NCBI GenBank assembly: GCA_031178565.1
Contig: JAPSIU010000137.1
Span: 1 to 7,230 of the forward strand
Length of the DNA stretch: 7,230 nucleotides
Reading direction: 5' to 3'
From: Leucobacter sp.
GTDB taxonomy: Bacteria; Actinomycetota; Actinomycetes; Actinomycetales; Microbacteriaceae
The notes under the pieces are model-generated. The model ran no database searches, was not told where the DNA came from, and saw only the letters and a program-made list of their open reading frames with translations. Positions 1-6,135 of this stretch are shown piece by piece. Within the stretch, counting starts at the first letter, position 1; every line of letters begins with the position of its first letter. A program made the translations under genes and the position numbers.

Positions 1-285
1 CGTCTCCGCACTGAGCGCGATGGCGGAGTACGCCTGGCGTTCCTCGCGATAGCGGCCCACGAGCTCGGCCGTGAGGTGCTGGGCCTCGGCGGCCGAGCCG
101 CCGTTCCCCGCCACGAGCAGCCTGCGGCCGCTGCGCAGACGGTCGAAGAGCTCGACGCCCCACGCCTCGAGACGCTCGGCGTGCCGCTCGGCCGCCGACA
201 GCACCTCCGCGAGGCCGCGGAAGTGGTCGAGTACCGGCGCGCCGGATCGGGTCCTCCGCTCCGCCGTGGTCTGCAGCGCGTTCAC
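1..285 (-). CDS. gmhA: SIS-domain sedoheptulose-7-phosphate isomerase, GmhA-like (partial, 3' end outside window)
   Basis: This is the N-terminal 95 residues of a phosphoheptose isomerase-like protein; the rest lies beyond the left edge. The family converts sedoheptulose 7-phosphate to D-glycero-D-manno-heptose 7-phosphate in the cytoplasm, the first step towards nucleotide-activated heptose. Residues 56-79 form the SIS-fold signature GNGGSAAEAQH followed by LTAELVGRY. The serine of NGGS would bind the sugar phosphate, and His70 and Glu74, spaced as in known GmhA enzymes, match the metal ligands. The GTG start at 285 is chosen because its GTGA overlaps the stop of the upstream glycosyltransferase and a strong GAGGAGG (293-299) sits seven bases before it. 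It is the last visible gene of a five-gene operon. Other SIS isomerases, such as DiaA-like proteins, share the motif, but the GmhB-like neighbour favours the heptose role. Confidence 0.85.
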   Translation of the reverse strand, partial: MNALQTTAERRTRSGAPVLDHFRGLAEVLSAAERHAERLEAWGVELFDRLRSGRRLLVAGNGGSAAEAQHLTAELVGRYREERQAYSAIALSAET

Positions 286-1532
286 AGCGCCACCTCCTCG
301 AGATCGGGGAACGCCGGTCGGGTGCGGGCGAGCACCCGCTCGTAGATCTCCTCCGTCTGCGCGGCGACGCGTTCCCAGGCGTAGCGGGCCTCCACCCGAT
401 CGCGGCCCGCGGTCCCCATCCGCTGCCGGAGCTCGCGATCCAGGAGGAGCTGCGCGAGGGCCTCGGAGATGGCCTCGGGATCGTGCGGCGGCACGTGCAG
501 ACCCGTCACTCCGTTCACGACGCTGTCGGCGAGCCCGCCGACGGCGGCGGCGACCACGGGTCGTCCGCAGGCCATGCTCTCGAGCGGGACGATCCCGAAC
601 GGCTCGTACCAGGGTGTGCACGTCACGACGTCCGCGGAGCGGAGGAGCGAGGGCATCCGATCGCGCGGCACCTGTCCGCGGAAGTGGACCTGCTCGGCGA
701 CGCCGAGATCGGCGGCGAGCGACGCGAGCCGCGCGATCTCGGGATCGGGGCGCTCGTCGCCCCCCGCCGCACCGACGACCTCGAGCTCGACGTCGTCGAG
801 GCCTCGGGCGCGGAGGAGTGCGATGGCGCGCACTACGAGATCGACGCCCTTCCTGGGCACGAGGCGCCCGACGCTGAGCACTCGGAAGCGGGCGCCGCGC
901 TCCTCGGCGGGTCCCTTCGCCTCGAACACCCGCAGGTCGACGCCGCACGGCGCCACATCGATCCGCTCGCGCGGCACGCCGAGGGCGCGGAGCTCCGTCA
1001 CCTCGTCGTTGCACGTCGCGATCACCGCATCGGCCTGCCTGCCCACGCGCGGCTCGAGCCACACGCGCTCCGGAGGGCTCGTGTCGGCAGCGCCCTGGTG
1101 TCTGCGCTTCACCGCCCCGAGCGCGTGGAAGGTGTGCAGGACCGGCGGCTTCGGCACACCCCGGGAGAGACCCCGCACGCCGTCGAGCGCCGCGACGCCC
1201 GACATCCAGAAGTGGCTGTGCACGACGTCGGGCGGCTCGAACGCCCACGCCTCCGCGAGGCCCTCCGCCAGCTCGCCCATGTAGGGCAGCAGGTCGTCCT
1301 TCGGAACGTGCTGCTGCGGGCCAGCGGTCACGTGCACGACATCGACGCCCTCGCACAGCGGCACACGCGTCGCGGTCGTCGGGTCGTCGCGGCGGGTGAA
1401 CACGGTCACGGTGTGGCCGCGCCCGGCGAGCGCACTCGCGAGCGCGGCGACGTGGACGTTCTGGCCTCCGGCGTCCACGCTCCCCGGGGTGGCGAGCGGG
1501 TTCGCGTGCTCCGACACCATCGAGATCCTCAT
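282..1532 (-). CDS. GT4-family (GT-B fold) retaining glycosyltransferase
   Basis: A 416-residue cytoplasmic or membrane-associated glycosyltransferase with both GT-B halves. The N-terminal acceptor domain opens with MRISMVSEHANP and carries DAGGQNVHV (20-28), like the GGMNV/GGQNV loop of MshA and sucrose-phosphate synthase relatives. HSHFWMSG (105-112) follows. The C-terminal nucleotide-sugar domain has VGRLVPRKG (221-229), with the donor-phosphate Arg/Lys pair, and a complete EX7E motif, Glu310 to Glu318 in EPFGIVPLE. The length is typical of GT4. The ATG at 1532 overlaps the previous stop as ATGA, with GGAAGGAG seven bases upstream. The position between another glycosyltransferase and gmhA suggests it builds the same heptose-containing glycan. 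Donor and acceptor cannot be read from sequence. A true MshA (mycothiol synthesis) is a less likely alternative, given the operon context. Confidence 0.9.
   Translation of the reverse strand: MRISMVSEHANPLATPGSVDAGGQNVHVAALASALAGRGHTVTVFTRRDDPTTATRVPLCEGVDVVHVTAGPQQHVPKDDLLPYMGELAEGLAEAWAFEPPDVVHSHFWMSGVAALDGVRGLSRGVPKPPVLHTFHALGAVKRRHQGAADTSPPERVWLEPRVGRQADAVIATCNDEVTELRALGVPRERIDVAPCGVDLRVFEAKGPAEERGARFRVLSVGRLVPRKGVDLVVRAIALLRARGLDDVELEVVGAAGGDERPDPEIARLASLAADLGVAEQVHFRGQVPRDRMPSLLRSADVVTCTPWYEPFGIVPLESMACGRPVVAAAVGGLADSVVNGVTGLHVPPHDPEAISEALAQLLLDRELRQRMGTAGRDRVEARYAWERVAAQTEEIYERVLARTRPAFPDLEEVAL
293..299 (-). promoter_or_regulatory. Strong ribosome binding site for the GTG-started gmhA-like gene
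   Basis: GAGGAGG lies seven bases upstream of the GTG at 285, inside the last codons of the preceding glycosyltransferase gene. It decides the GTG start and allows reinitiation at the overlapping GTGA. Confidence 0.7.
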
Positions 1533-2569
1533 CGCTCTGCTCCTTCCGTCGTCGGGGCGGCCGCGCTCGCCGCGTGCCCCGTGTTCGCGGCCCTCCTCGC
1601 GAGGTGCCGGCGTCTGCGCGCGGCGTGCGCCGCGACCTGCTCGCCCAGCAGTTCGTCCCAGTTCTGCAGGAAGCGCTCGAGCCCGTACCTCTCGCGGGCG
1701 AATGCCCGCGCGGCCGCGCCACGGGCGCGCGCCTCGTCGGGATCCTCCATGAGCCGCCTCGCGGCCGCCACGAGCTCGTCGGGATCCGAGGAGATCGCTC
1801 CGGCCTCCGGCGGCACTGCCCTCGGAGCCTCGGTCATGGCGAGTGCGAGCACGGGCATGCCGAGGCTCATCGCCTCGAGCAGGGAGAGCCCGAGCGAGGT
1901 CCACCTGAGGGGGTGCACATAGGCCCGCCGCCGCGCGAGCTCGGCGTGCAGCCGCTCGGTCGGGAGATCGCCGACGACGCGGAGCCGATCCTCCGGGAGC
2001 TCGAGGGCCGCTGGAAGGAGGTCCGTGTCGATCCCGAAGCAGTCGAGGGGGGCCGCCGCCGCGAAACAGGGGAGGAGATCGGTTCCGGTTACCCGCCACC
2101 TCCGCACGGGCTCGTTGATCACCACCCCGAGCGAGGGCAGCTCTCCCGTGTACAGCGCACCCGGATCCGGCACCCCGTGCTCGATCACGACCGTGGGCGC
2201 CTCGCCCGTGTCCCACACGAGACGATTGAAGTGGGTGACGTGCACGATCGGGATGTCCTGTCGATCGGCGAGAGGGTGGCGCTCGCTCACGGGCAGCCGC
2301 TTGGGGGTGTTGTGCTCCACGAAGACCGCGGGGATGTCGCGCCCCGGCACGCGACCCAGGAGCCGTTCGGCCCGCTCGAGTTCCCCGGTGCGCTGCAGCA
2401 CGACGAGGTCGACGTCCTCCTCGAGCCGGCGCGCCTCGTCGACGGCGCGGGCTCTCGGGTGGCCGCCGGGGATCCGCTGTCCCTCGGCCACCGGGATGAG
2501 GTAGTCGTGCTCGCCGCGGAGGAAGCCGTCCATCCATCCGCCGTGCACGTGCCACACCAGAATTCTCAT
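1529..2569 (-). CDS. GT4-like glycosyltransferase with an incomplete EX7E motif
   Basis: A 346-residue GT-B type glycosyltransferase resembling proteins that I recall from actinomycete heptose/GT9 clusters. The N-terminus MRILVWHVHGGWMDGF, then VFVEHNTPK (82-90), HVTHFNR (110-116) and IEHGVPDPG (129-137), are characteristic of that group. The donor domain is recognisable at residues 218-242, where GLSLLEAMSLGMPVLA aligns with the canonical GT4 EX7E region. The second Glu (232) is kept but the first is Thr224. The C-terminal tail (about 314-340) is a low-complexity stretch rich in Arg and Ala, probably disordered and possibly able to touch anionic membrane. The ATG at 2569 overlaps the GT9 stop as ATGA; GGAG lies a few bases upstream. 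The partner genes imply transfer of heptose or another sugar to an envelope acceptor. The exact donor is unknown. Confidence 0.85.
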   Translation of the reverse strand: MRILVWHVHGGWMDGFLRGEHDYLIPVAEGQRIPGGHPRARAVDEARRLEEDVDLVVLQRTGELERAERLLGRVPGRDIPAVFVEHNTPKRLPVSERHPLADRQDIPIVHVTHFNRLVWDTGEAPTVVIEHGVPDPGALYTGELPSLGVVINEPVRRWRVTGTDLLPCFAAAAPLDCFGIDTDLLPAALELPEDRLRVVGDLPTERLHAELARRRAYVHPLRWTSLGLSLLEAMSLGMPVLALAMTEAPRAVPPEAGAISSDPDELVAAARRLMEDPDEARARGAAARAFARERYGLERFLQNWDELLGEQVAAHAARRRRHLARRAANTGHAASAAAPTTEGAER

Positions 2570-3621
2570 ACCTTCGCTCCATTCGCGTGAAGTGGGGCCG
2601 GCACCCCCGCGCCGGCGACTTCGTCCACCGCCGCGACGACCTCCTCGGGACTCACACCCGTGAGGCACGGATGTCCGGGGATCGGGCACTCGCGCGCACG
2701 GCTCCCGCGGCACGCCGCGCCCTGGTCGCCGAGAATGCGCCTCGGGACGCCGTAGGGTGCCCAGCGGACGGCGGGCACGACGGGGGAGAACAGGCTCACG
2801 ACCGGGGTGCCGACCGCTGCGGCGAGATGCGCGGGACCGGTGTTGCCGACGACGACGGCGTCGGCGCCGGCGAGGACGCCCGCGAGCTCGGGCAGTGCGC
2901 ACGCGCCGGCGAGGTCGATCGAGGCGGGCGCCCGCTCCGCGATGGCCCCGGTCAACTCGCGCTCCCCGGGGCCGCCCGTGAGCACCAACCGTCGTCCTGC
3001 GTCCTCCAGCAGGCGCGCGGTGCGGGCGAAGCGCTCGACCGGCCAGCGGCGAGCCGGCACCGCTGCTCCGGGATGCAGCACCGTGTACGTCCCGCCCCCG
3101 GTCAGGCGGCTCGTGTCCGGCACGCCCTCGACGCGGAGGAGACCGTCGTCGGAGGAGGGGAAACCCGCGGCCGTCGCGATCGCGAGTGCCCGCTCCGGCT
3201 CCGGGATGTCCTCGGGAAGATCCTCGCCGGGGCGCAGGCGGACATCGAGGAGCGAACCGGGGTAGTCGACCGACGCCCCCGCGATGCGGGCGACCCCTGC
3301 GAGCCGCAGGAGGAGCGCGAGCGGCAGCGGGGACTGATGGAACGAGGTGAGGATCACGGCCTCGCGCACGCCCTCGGCGCGGACGCGGGCGACGAGCTCG
3401 TCGAGGGCTCCGCCGGTGACGGGAGGCGCCGGGTCGACGATCCACGGCGCCTCCCAGACGATTCTTCGCGAGACCCCGGGCAGCATGGCGGCGGCGTCGG
3501 CCCCCCGCGGGCCGCAGAGCAGGACGACCTCGGCGCGCCGCGCGACGGCGCGCACGGCGGGGCCCGACAGGAGGACATCGCCCATGCTGTCCAGTCGCGC
3601 GACGAGCACCCGATCGGTCAT
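2566..3621 (-). CDS. Glycosyltransferase family 9 (heptosyltransferase-like), operon copy
   Basis: A 351-residue GT9 enzyme, related to the ADP-heptose:LPS heptosyltransferases WaaC and WaaF. The N-terminal VLVARLDSMGDVLLSGPAV has the family pattern with the catalytic-type Asp15 in MGD. The C-terminal nucleotide-sugar site contains VLHPGA (181-186), RRWPVERF (191-198), LTGGPGE (214-220) and GNTGPAHLAAAVGTP (259-273). Asn260 stands where WaaC-type proteins usually have Asp. Residues 304-319 carry three Cys in C-x7-C-x6-C spacing around ARECPIPGHPC; this is the pattern I recall from actinomycete GT9 proteins and could bind metal. The ATG at 3621 overlaps the phosphatase stop as ATGA. Since Gram-positive cells lack LPS, the acceptor must be a different envelope glycan, lipid or protein. 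The family call is firm; the heptose specificity is inferred from gmhA and gmhB in the operon. Confidence 0.9.
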   Translation of the reverse strand: MTDRVLVARLDSMGDVLLSGPAVRAVARRAEVVLLCGPRGADAAAMLPGVSRRIVWEAPWIVDPAPPVTGGALDELVARVRAEGVREAVILTSFHQSPLPLALLLRLAGVARIAGASVDYPGSLLDVRLRPGEDLPEDIPEPERALAIATAAGFPSSDDGLLRVEGVPDTSRLTGGGTYTVLHPGAAVPARRWPVERFARTARLLEDAGRRLVLTGGPGERELTGAIAERAPASIDLAGACALPELAGVLAGADAVVVGNTGPAHLAAAVGTPVVSLFSPVVPAVRWAPYGVPRRILGDQGAACRGSRARECPIPGHPCLTGVSPEEVVAAVDEVAGAGVPAPLHANGAKV

Positions 3622-4202
3622 CCGCGGCCCCCCGTCTCGCTCGCCGCCCCGGCCACCGCGGATCCGGCCACCGCGGATCCGAGCAGCAGATCGACGGCCT
3701 CGGCGAGGGTCGCCGCCACGAGCGGAGCCCGCTCGCGCTCCTCCGGGAGGGTCCGATCGGTGGGCACGAGCACCGGCCGGGCGCCGGCGGCGGTCGCCGC
3801 CTCGACGTCGGCTCCGATATCGCCGACGTACGCGAGCTGCGAGGCCGGGAGCCCCAGCTCGGTCGCGGCCGAGAGGATCATTCCCGGGCGCGGCTTGCGG
3901 CACGCGCACCCGTCCTCGGGTGCGTGGGGGCAGACCCGCCACACGTCGAACGCGCCGAAGATCTCGTCGACCCGCGCGTTGACGCTCCGCACCTCCTCGC
4001 GCGTGAGCAGGCCCCTTCCGATCCCCGACTGGTTGCTCACCACGCCGACCGGAATCCCGCGCTCCCGGAGCCGTCGCACGGTCTCGACCGCCGTCGGCAT
4101 CGGGCGCACGTGATCCGGATCACCGTTGTAGGGCACGTCGGCGATGAGGGTGTCATCACGATCGAAGAGGATCGCGCGCACGTCGGCGTCGTTCGTGTTC
4201 AT
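3618..4202 (-). CDS. gmhB: HAD-superfamily D-glycero-D-manno-heptose 1,7-bisphosphate phosphatase, GmhB-like
   Basis: A 194-residue phosphatase of the HisB-N/GmhB type, close to the usual GmhB length. It would remove the C7 phosphate from heptose 1,7-bisphosphate before nucleotide activation. HAD motif I is FDRDDTLI with nucleophile Asp14 and acid/base Asp16. Motif II is the Ser in VVSNQSGIGRG (54-64). The zinc-binding loop has Cys91, His93, Cys99 and Cys101 in CPHAPEDGCACRKPRPG, with motif III Lys103. Motif IV is YVGDIGAD (125-132) with Asp128 and Asp132. The ATG at 4202 gives the expected N-terminus; no strong Shine-Dalgarno is visible, so a short or leaderless transcript is possible. It is the first gene of the operon. 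The C-terminal SAVAGSAVAG comes from a 15-bp tandem duplication and lies outside the catalytic core. A histidinol-phosphate phosphatase role is possible, but no his genes are near. Confidence 0.9.
   Translation of the reverse strand: MNTNDADVRAILFDRDDTLIADVPYNGDPDHVRPMPTAVETVRRLRERGIPVGVVSNQSGIGRGLLTREEVRSVNARVDEIFGAFDVWRVCPHAPEDGCACRKPRPGMILSAATELGLPASQLAYVGDIGADVEAATAAGARPVLVPTDRTLPEERERAPLVAATLAEAVDLLLGSAVAGSAVAGAASETGGRG
3651..3680. repeat. Perfect 15-bp tandem duplication inside the gmhB-like gene
   Basis: The unit GGCCACCGCGGATCC occurs twice back to back (3651-3665 and 3666-3680). On the coding strand this gives SAVAGSAVAG at residues 176-185 of the phosphatase. The repeat length is a multiple of three, so gain or loss of a copy keeps the frame. 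It falls in the C-terminal tail after the last catalytic motif. Confidence 0.9.
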
Positions 4203-4206
4203 ACTC

Positions 4207-4223
4207 GGAACAGTTCCCCGGAA
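4207..4223. repeat. Overlapping inverted repeats before the gmhB-like start
   Basis: GGAACAGTTCC (4207-4217) is a perfect 5-bp inverted repeat around one central base. It overlaps TTCC-CC-GGAA (4214-4223), so three GGAA half-sites alternate in orientation. The repeat lies just upstream of the first operon start and overlaps the candidate -10 box, where a repressor or activator could sit. It is short enough that chance is a real alternative. Confidence 0.35.
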
Positions 4224-4238
4224 GGAGAAGAAGCAAAC
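4214..4238 (-). promoter_or_regulatory. Possible SigB/SigF-type promoter for the heptose-glycan operon
   Basis: On the minus strand GTTT (4238-4235) is followed after 15 bases by GGGGAA (4219-4214). The group 3 stress-sigma consensus of actinomycetes is about GTTT, 14-17 bases, then GGGTAT, so the -35 box is good and the -10 box is imperfect. Transcription would begin roughly five bases before the ATG at 4202, consistent with the lack of a clear Shine-Dalgarno. This is a weak motif match in a 96-bp divergent region. Confidence 0.3.
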
Positions 4239-4263
4239 ACGGTCCCCCGAGTTCTTCTCGGCC

Positions 4264-4292
4264 TTCCCTCGCGCGGCCCCGCCCCGCAGAAT
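4264..4292 (+). promoter_or_regulatory. Weak promoter candidate for the plus-strand GT9 gene
   Basis: CAGAAT (4287-4292) matches the -10 consensus at four of six bases, 17 bases after TTCCCT (4264-4269), a poor -35. The -10 box ends six bases before the ATG at 4299, the spacing expected of a leaderless transcript. The intervening AGAGGG could also act as a very closely spaced ribosome binding site. Confidence 0.25.
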
Positions 4293-4298
4293 AGAGGG

Positions 4299-5270
4299 AT
4301 GCGTCGATTCGAGGGTCCCGCGTCGTCCCCCGTGCTGCTCGCGCTCAGGACGCTCAAACTGGGTGATCTCCTGGTCGCCGTGCCCGCCATCCGCGGCCTG
4401 CGGCGGGGGTTTCCCGAGCACGACATCGTGCTCGCCGCGCCGGGCTGGCTGGCCCCCGTCGCCGAACTCGTGGACGGGCTCGACGCGCTGCTGCCGACGC
4501 CGGGACTCGACGAGCTGCTGCCGCTCGAGGCCGGGACCGTCGACATCGCCGCGAATCTGCACGGCAACGGTGCGGAGAGCCGGGCGATCATCGATGCGCT
4601 CGCGCCGCGGATCAAGATCGTGCACCGCTCCCCGGGAGACCCGGACGCGGTGCCGTGGGTGGACAGGATGCTCGAGCGGGAGCGCTGGGCCCGGCTCGTC
4701 CGCGCCTACGGTGCACCCGCGCACCGCGACGACGTGTCGATCCGCGTCCCGGACCGGGCACCCCTCGCGGCCGACGCGGCGATCGTCCACGTCGGCGCCT
4801 TCTACGGCTCGCGGCAGTGGCCGGTGGACCGCTTCGCCGAGGTCGCGCGGGCGCTCCGCGCGGACGACCGCCGGGTCGTCCTGACGGGCGACGCCTCCGA
4901 TCGGCCCCGAGCGCTCGCGGTCGCGGAGAGCGCGGCGGTGCCCGAGCGCGACGTGCTCGCCGGCCGCGCCGACCTGACGGATTTCGCCGCGCTCATCGCG
5001 CACGCCGCGGTCGTGGTCACCGCCGACACCGGAGCGGGCCACCTCGCCTCCGCGTACGGAACGCCCTCCGTGGTCGTCTTCGGACCTGCGCCGCCGGAGG
5101 AATGGGGGCCGCCGCCCGGTCCGCACATCGTGCTGACCCGGGCCGAACTGCGCAGGGGAGACGCCTTCGCCGCCGAACCCGATCCCGCGCTCCTCGCCGT
5201 CGACGCGCCGGAGGTGATCGCGGCGGTCCGCTCACTCGGCGAGAGGACTCACGGACATCCGCTCGCGTAG
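4299..5270 (+). CDS. Glycosyltransferase family 9 protein, stand-alone copy
   Basis: A 323-residue GT9 enzyme transcribed away from the heptose operon. The N-terminal VLLALRTLKLGDLLVAVPAIRGL has the family's KLGD signature with Asp23 at the catalytic position. The donor site includes IVHVGAFYGSRQWPVDRFAEV (162-182), VVLTGDASD (193-201) and TADTGAGHLASAYGTP (241-256). Asp243 matches the nucleotide-sugar Asp of WaaC-type enzymes. Unlike the operon GT9 it lacks the three-cysteine patch. The ATG at 4299 is preceded by AGAGGG with almost no spacer, so translation may be leaderless; a GTG at codon 12 would cut into the first conserved strand and is unlikely. Divergence from the operon across 96 bp suggests shared regulation and a role in the same glycan. 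The last 39 bp overlap the sigma gene tail-to-tail. Donor and acceptor are unknown. Confidence 0.88.
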   Translation: MRRFEGPASSPVLLALRTLKLGDLLVAVPAIRGLRRGFPEHDIVLAAPGWLAPVAELVDGLDALLPTPGLDELLPLEAGTVDIAANLHGNGAESRAIIDALAPRIKIVHRSPGDPDAVPWVDRMLERERWARLVRAYGAPAHRDDVSIRVPDRAPLAADAAIVHVGAFYGSRQWPVDRFAEVARALRADDRRVVLTGDASDRPRALAVAESAAVPERDVLAGRADLTDFAALIAHAAVVVTADTGAGHLASAYGTPSVVVFGPAPPEEWGPPPGPHIVLTRAELRRGDAFAAEPDPALLAVDAPEVIAAVRSLGERTHGHPLA

Positions 5271-6062
5271 CGTTCGGAGGATCCGCTTGAGAAGCCTCGA
5301 CACCTGCATCTGGCTCACCCCGCACTCCCGGGCGATCTGCTCCTGGGTGAATTCGCGGAAGAAGCGGAGATGGACGATCCTGCGCTCCTCGGGGGTGAGG
5401 GCGCTGCATGCATCCGCCACGGCGAGCGCGAGATCCGCGTCCTCGAAGTCGGTGCTCGGAGCCGGAAGGCTCTCTCCGAGGGTCATCGCTCCGTGGTCAT
5501 CCGGATCCGACGCGACCGACGCGTCGAGCGAGAGGGGACGGCGGCCCTGTCCGCATCGCAGCGCCTCGGCCACGACCTCCACCGGATGTCCGGTCTCCTC
5601 GGCCAGCTCCTCGGGCGTCGGCTCCCGGCCGAGCAGCTGCGCGAGCTCCGACGAGGCGGTGCGGAGCTCGGTCCGAAGCTCCTGCAGACCGCGCGGCGGT
5701 CGGACCGCCCAGGTGGCGTCGCGGAGATACCGTTTGATCTCGCCGGAGATCGTCGGCACGACGAACGAGACGATGTCGCTGCCGCGATCGGGCTCGAAGC
5801 GCTTGACCGCCTTCGTGAGCCCTACGTAGGCCACCTGCTGCAGGTCGTGGAAATCCTGCGTCCGCGTCCGGTACCGCCCCGCCACCGCGTGGGCCACGTC
5901 CAGATAGTCGAGCACGACGCGCTGGTGCAGACGGACGCGCTCCTCCGGGGGCGCCGAGCGCGCTGAGATCAGCATGGCCACGGCGCGGGCGTTCCGCGCG
6001 AGCGCGTCGGTTGTCTCGCGATGGCGACCCGAGCGTATCGGGGCGGAGACTGAAACGAGCAA
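5232..6062 (-). CDS. sigF: Alternative RNA polymerase sigma factor of the SigB/SigF/SigG family
   Basis: A 276-residue group 3 sigma factor that would direct RNA polymerase to stress or stationary-phase promoters. Region 2 spans about 73-129: DLQQVAYVGLTKAVKRFEP is the core-binding helix, and FVVPTISGEIKRYLRD then VRPPRGLQEL is the -10-recognition part, very typical of SigF/SigB. Region 3 follows (about 130-200), with EPTPEELAEETGHPVEVV. Region 4 (about 216-268) has LTPEERRIVHLRFF and the helix-turn-helix TQEQIARECGVSQMQVSRLL that reads the -35 box. The TTG start at 6062 is preferred because GAAAGGGGG precedes it by four bases; an ATG at 5975 would shorten the variable N-terminus by 29 residues. 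Such sigma factors are normally held by an RsbW/UsfX-type anti-sigma factor, and none is visible here. The family is certain; the symbol is by resemblance. Confidence 0.92.
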   Translation of the reverse strand: MLVSVSAPIRSGRHRETTDALARNARAVAMLISARSAPPEERVRLHQRVVLDYLDVAHAVAGRYRTRTQDFHDLQQVAYVGLTKAVKRFEPDRGSDIVSFVVPTISGEIKRYLRDATWAVRPPRGLQELRTELRTASSELAQLLGREPTPEELAEETGHPVEVVAEALRCGQGRRPLSLDASVASDPDDHGAMTLGESLPAPSTDFEDADLALAVADACSALTPEERRIVHLRFFREFTQEQIARECGVSQMQVSRLLKRILRTLRERMSVSPLAE

Positions 6063-6066
6063 GGAT

Positions 6067-6075
6067 CCCCCTTTC
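6067..6075 (-). promoter_or_regulatory. Ribosome binding site that supports the TTG start of the sigma gene
   Basis: GAAAGGGGG lies four bases before the TTG at 6062. Neither the GTG at 5981 nor the ATG at 5975 has a comparable purine-rich run placed correctly, so this site decides the start. Confidence 0.6.
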
Positions 6076-6081
6076 GAGCGG

Positions 6082-6115
6082 TCTGCGGTCTTCGCCGGCG
6101 TGCCGACTCCGCAGA
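6082..6115 (-). repeat. Inverted repeat (possible intercistronic hairpin) before the sigma gene
   Basis: TCTGCGG (6082-6088) and CCGCAGA (6109-6115) are perfect 7-bp complements around a 20-base loop that itself contains the palindrome GCCGGC. The pair sits in the 73-bp gap between the small membrane protein gene and the sigma gene. No T-run follows on either strand, so it is not a classical terminator. An RNA-processing or leader hairpin is possible. Confidence 0.4.
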
Positions 6116-6135
6116 GGAATCAGCACGCTCGATGG

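Noticed and set aside
483..1922. Plus-strand open frame of 479 codons opposite the two GT4-type genes
   Set aside because: Same reason: it is rich in Arg, His and Ala, has no family motif and spans the junction of two well-supported minus-strand genes.
2570..3445. N-terminal extension of the 346-residue glycosyltransferase frame upstream of its ATG
   Set aside because: The extension is an out-of-frame shadow of the GT9 gene. The MRILVW start with the ATGA overlap fits the family N-terminus and the operon pattern.
2587..4113. Long plus-strand open frame of 508 codons opposite the GT9 and phosphatase genes
   Set aside because: It is antisense to two genes with complete family motifs. Its translation has no recognisable domain and the biased composition of a GC-rich shadow frame.
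5232..5290. Bidirectional terminator between the convergent GT9 and sigma genes
   Set aside because: The genes overlap, and I see no GC-rich stem followed by T residues on either strand.
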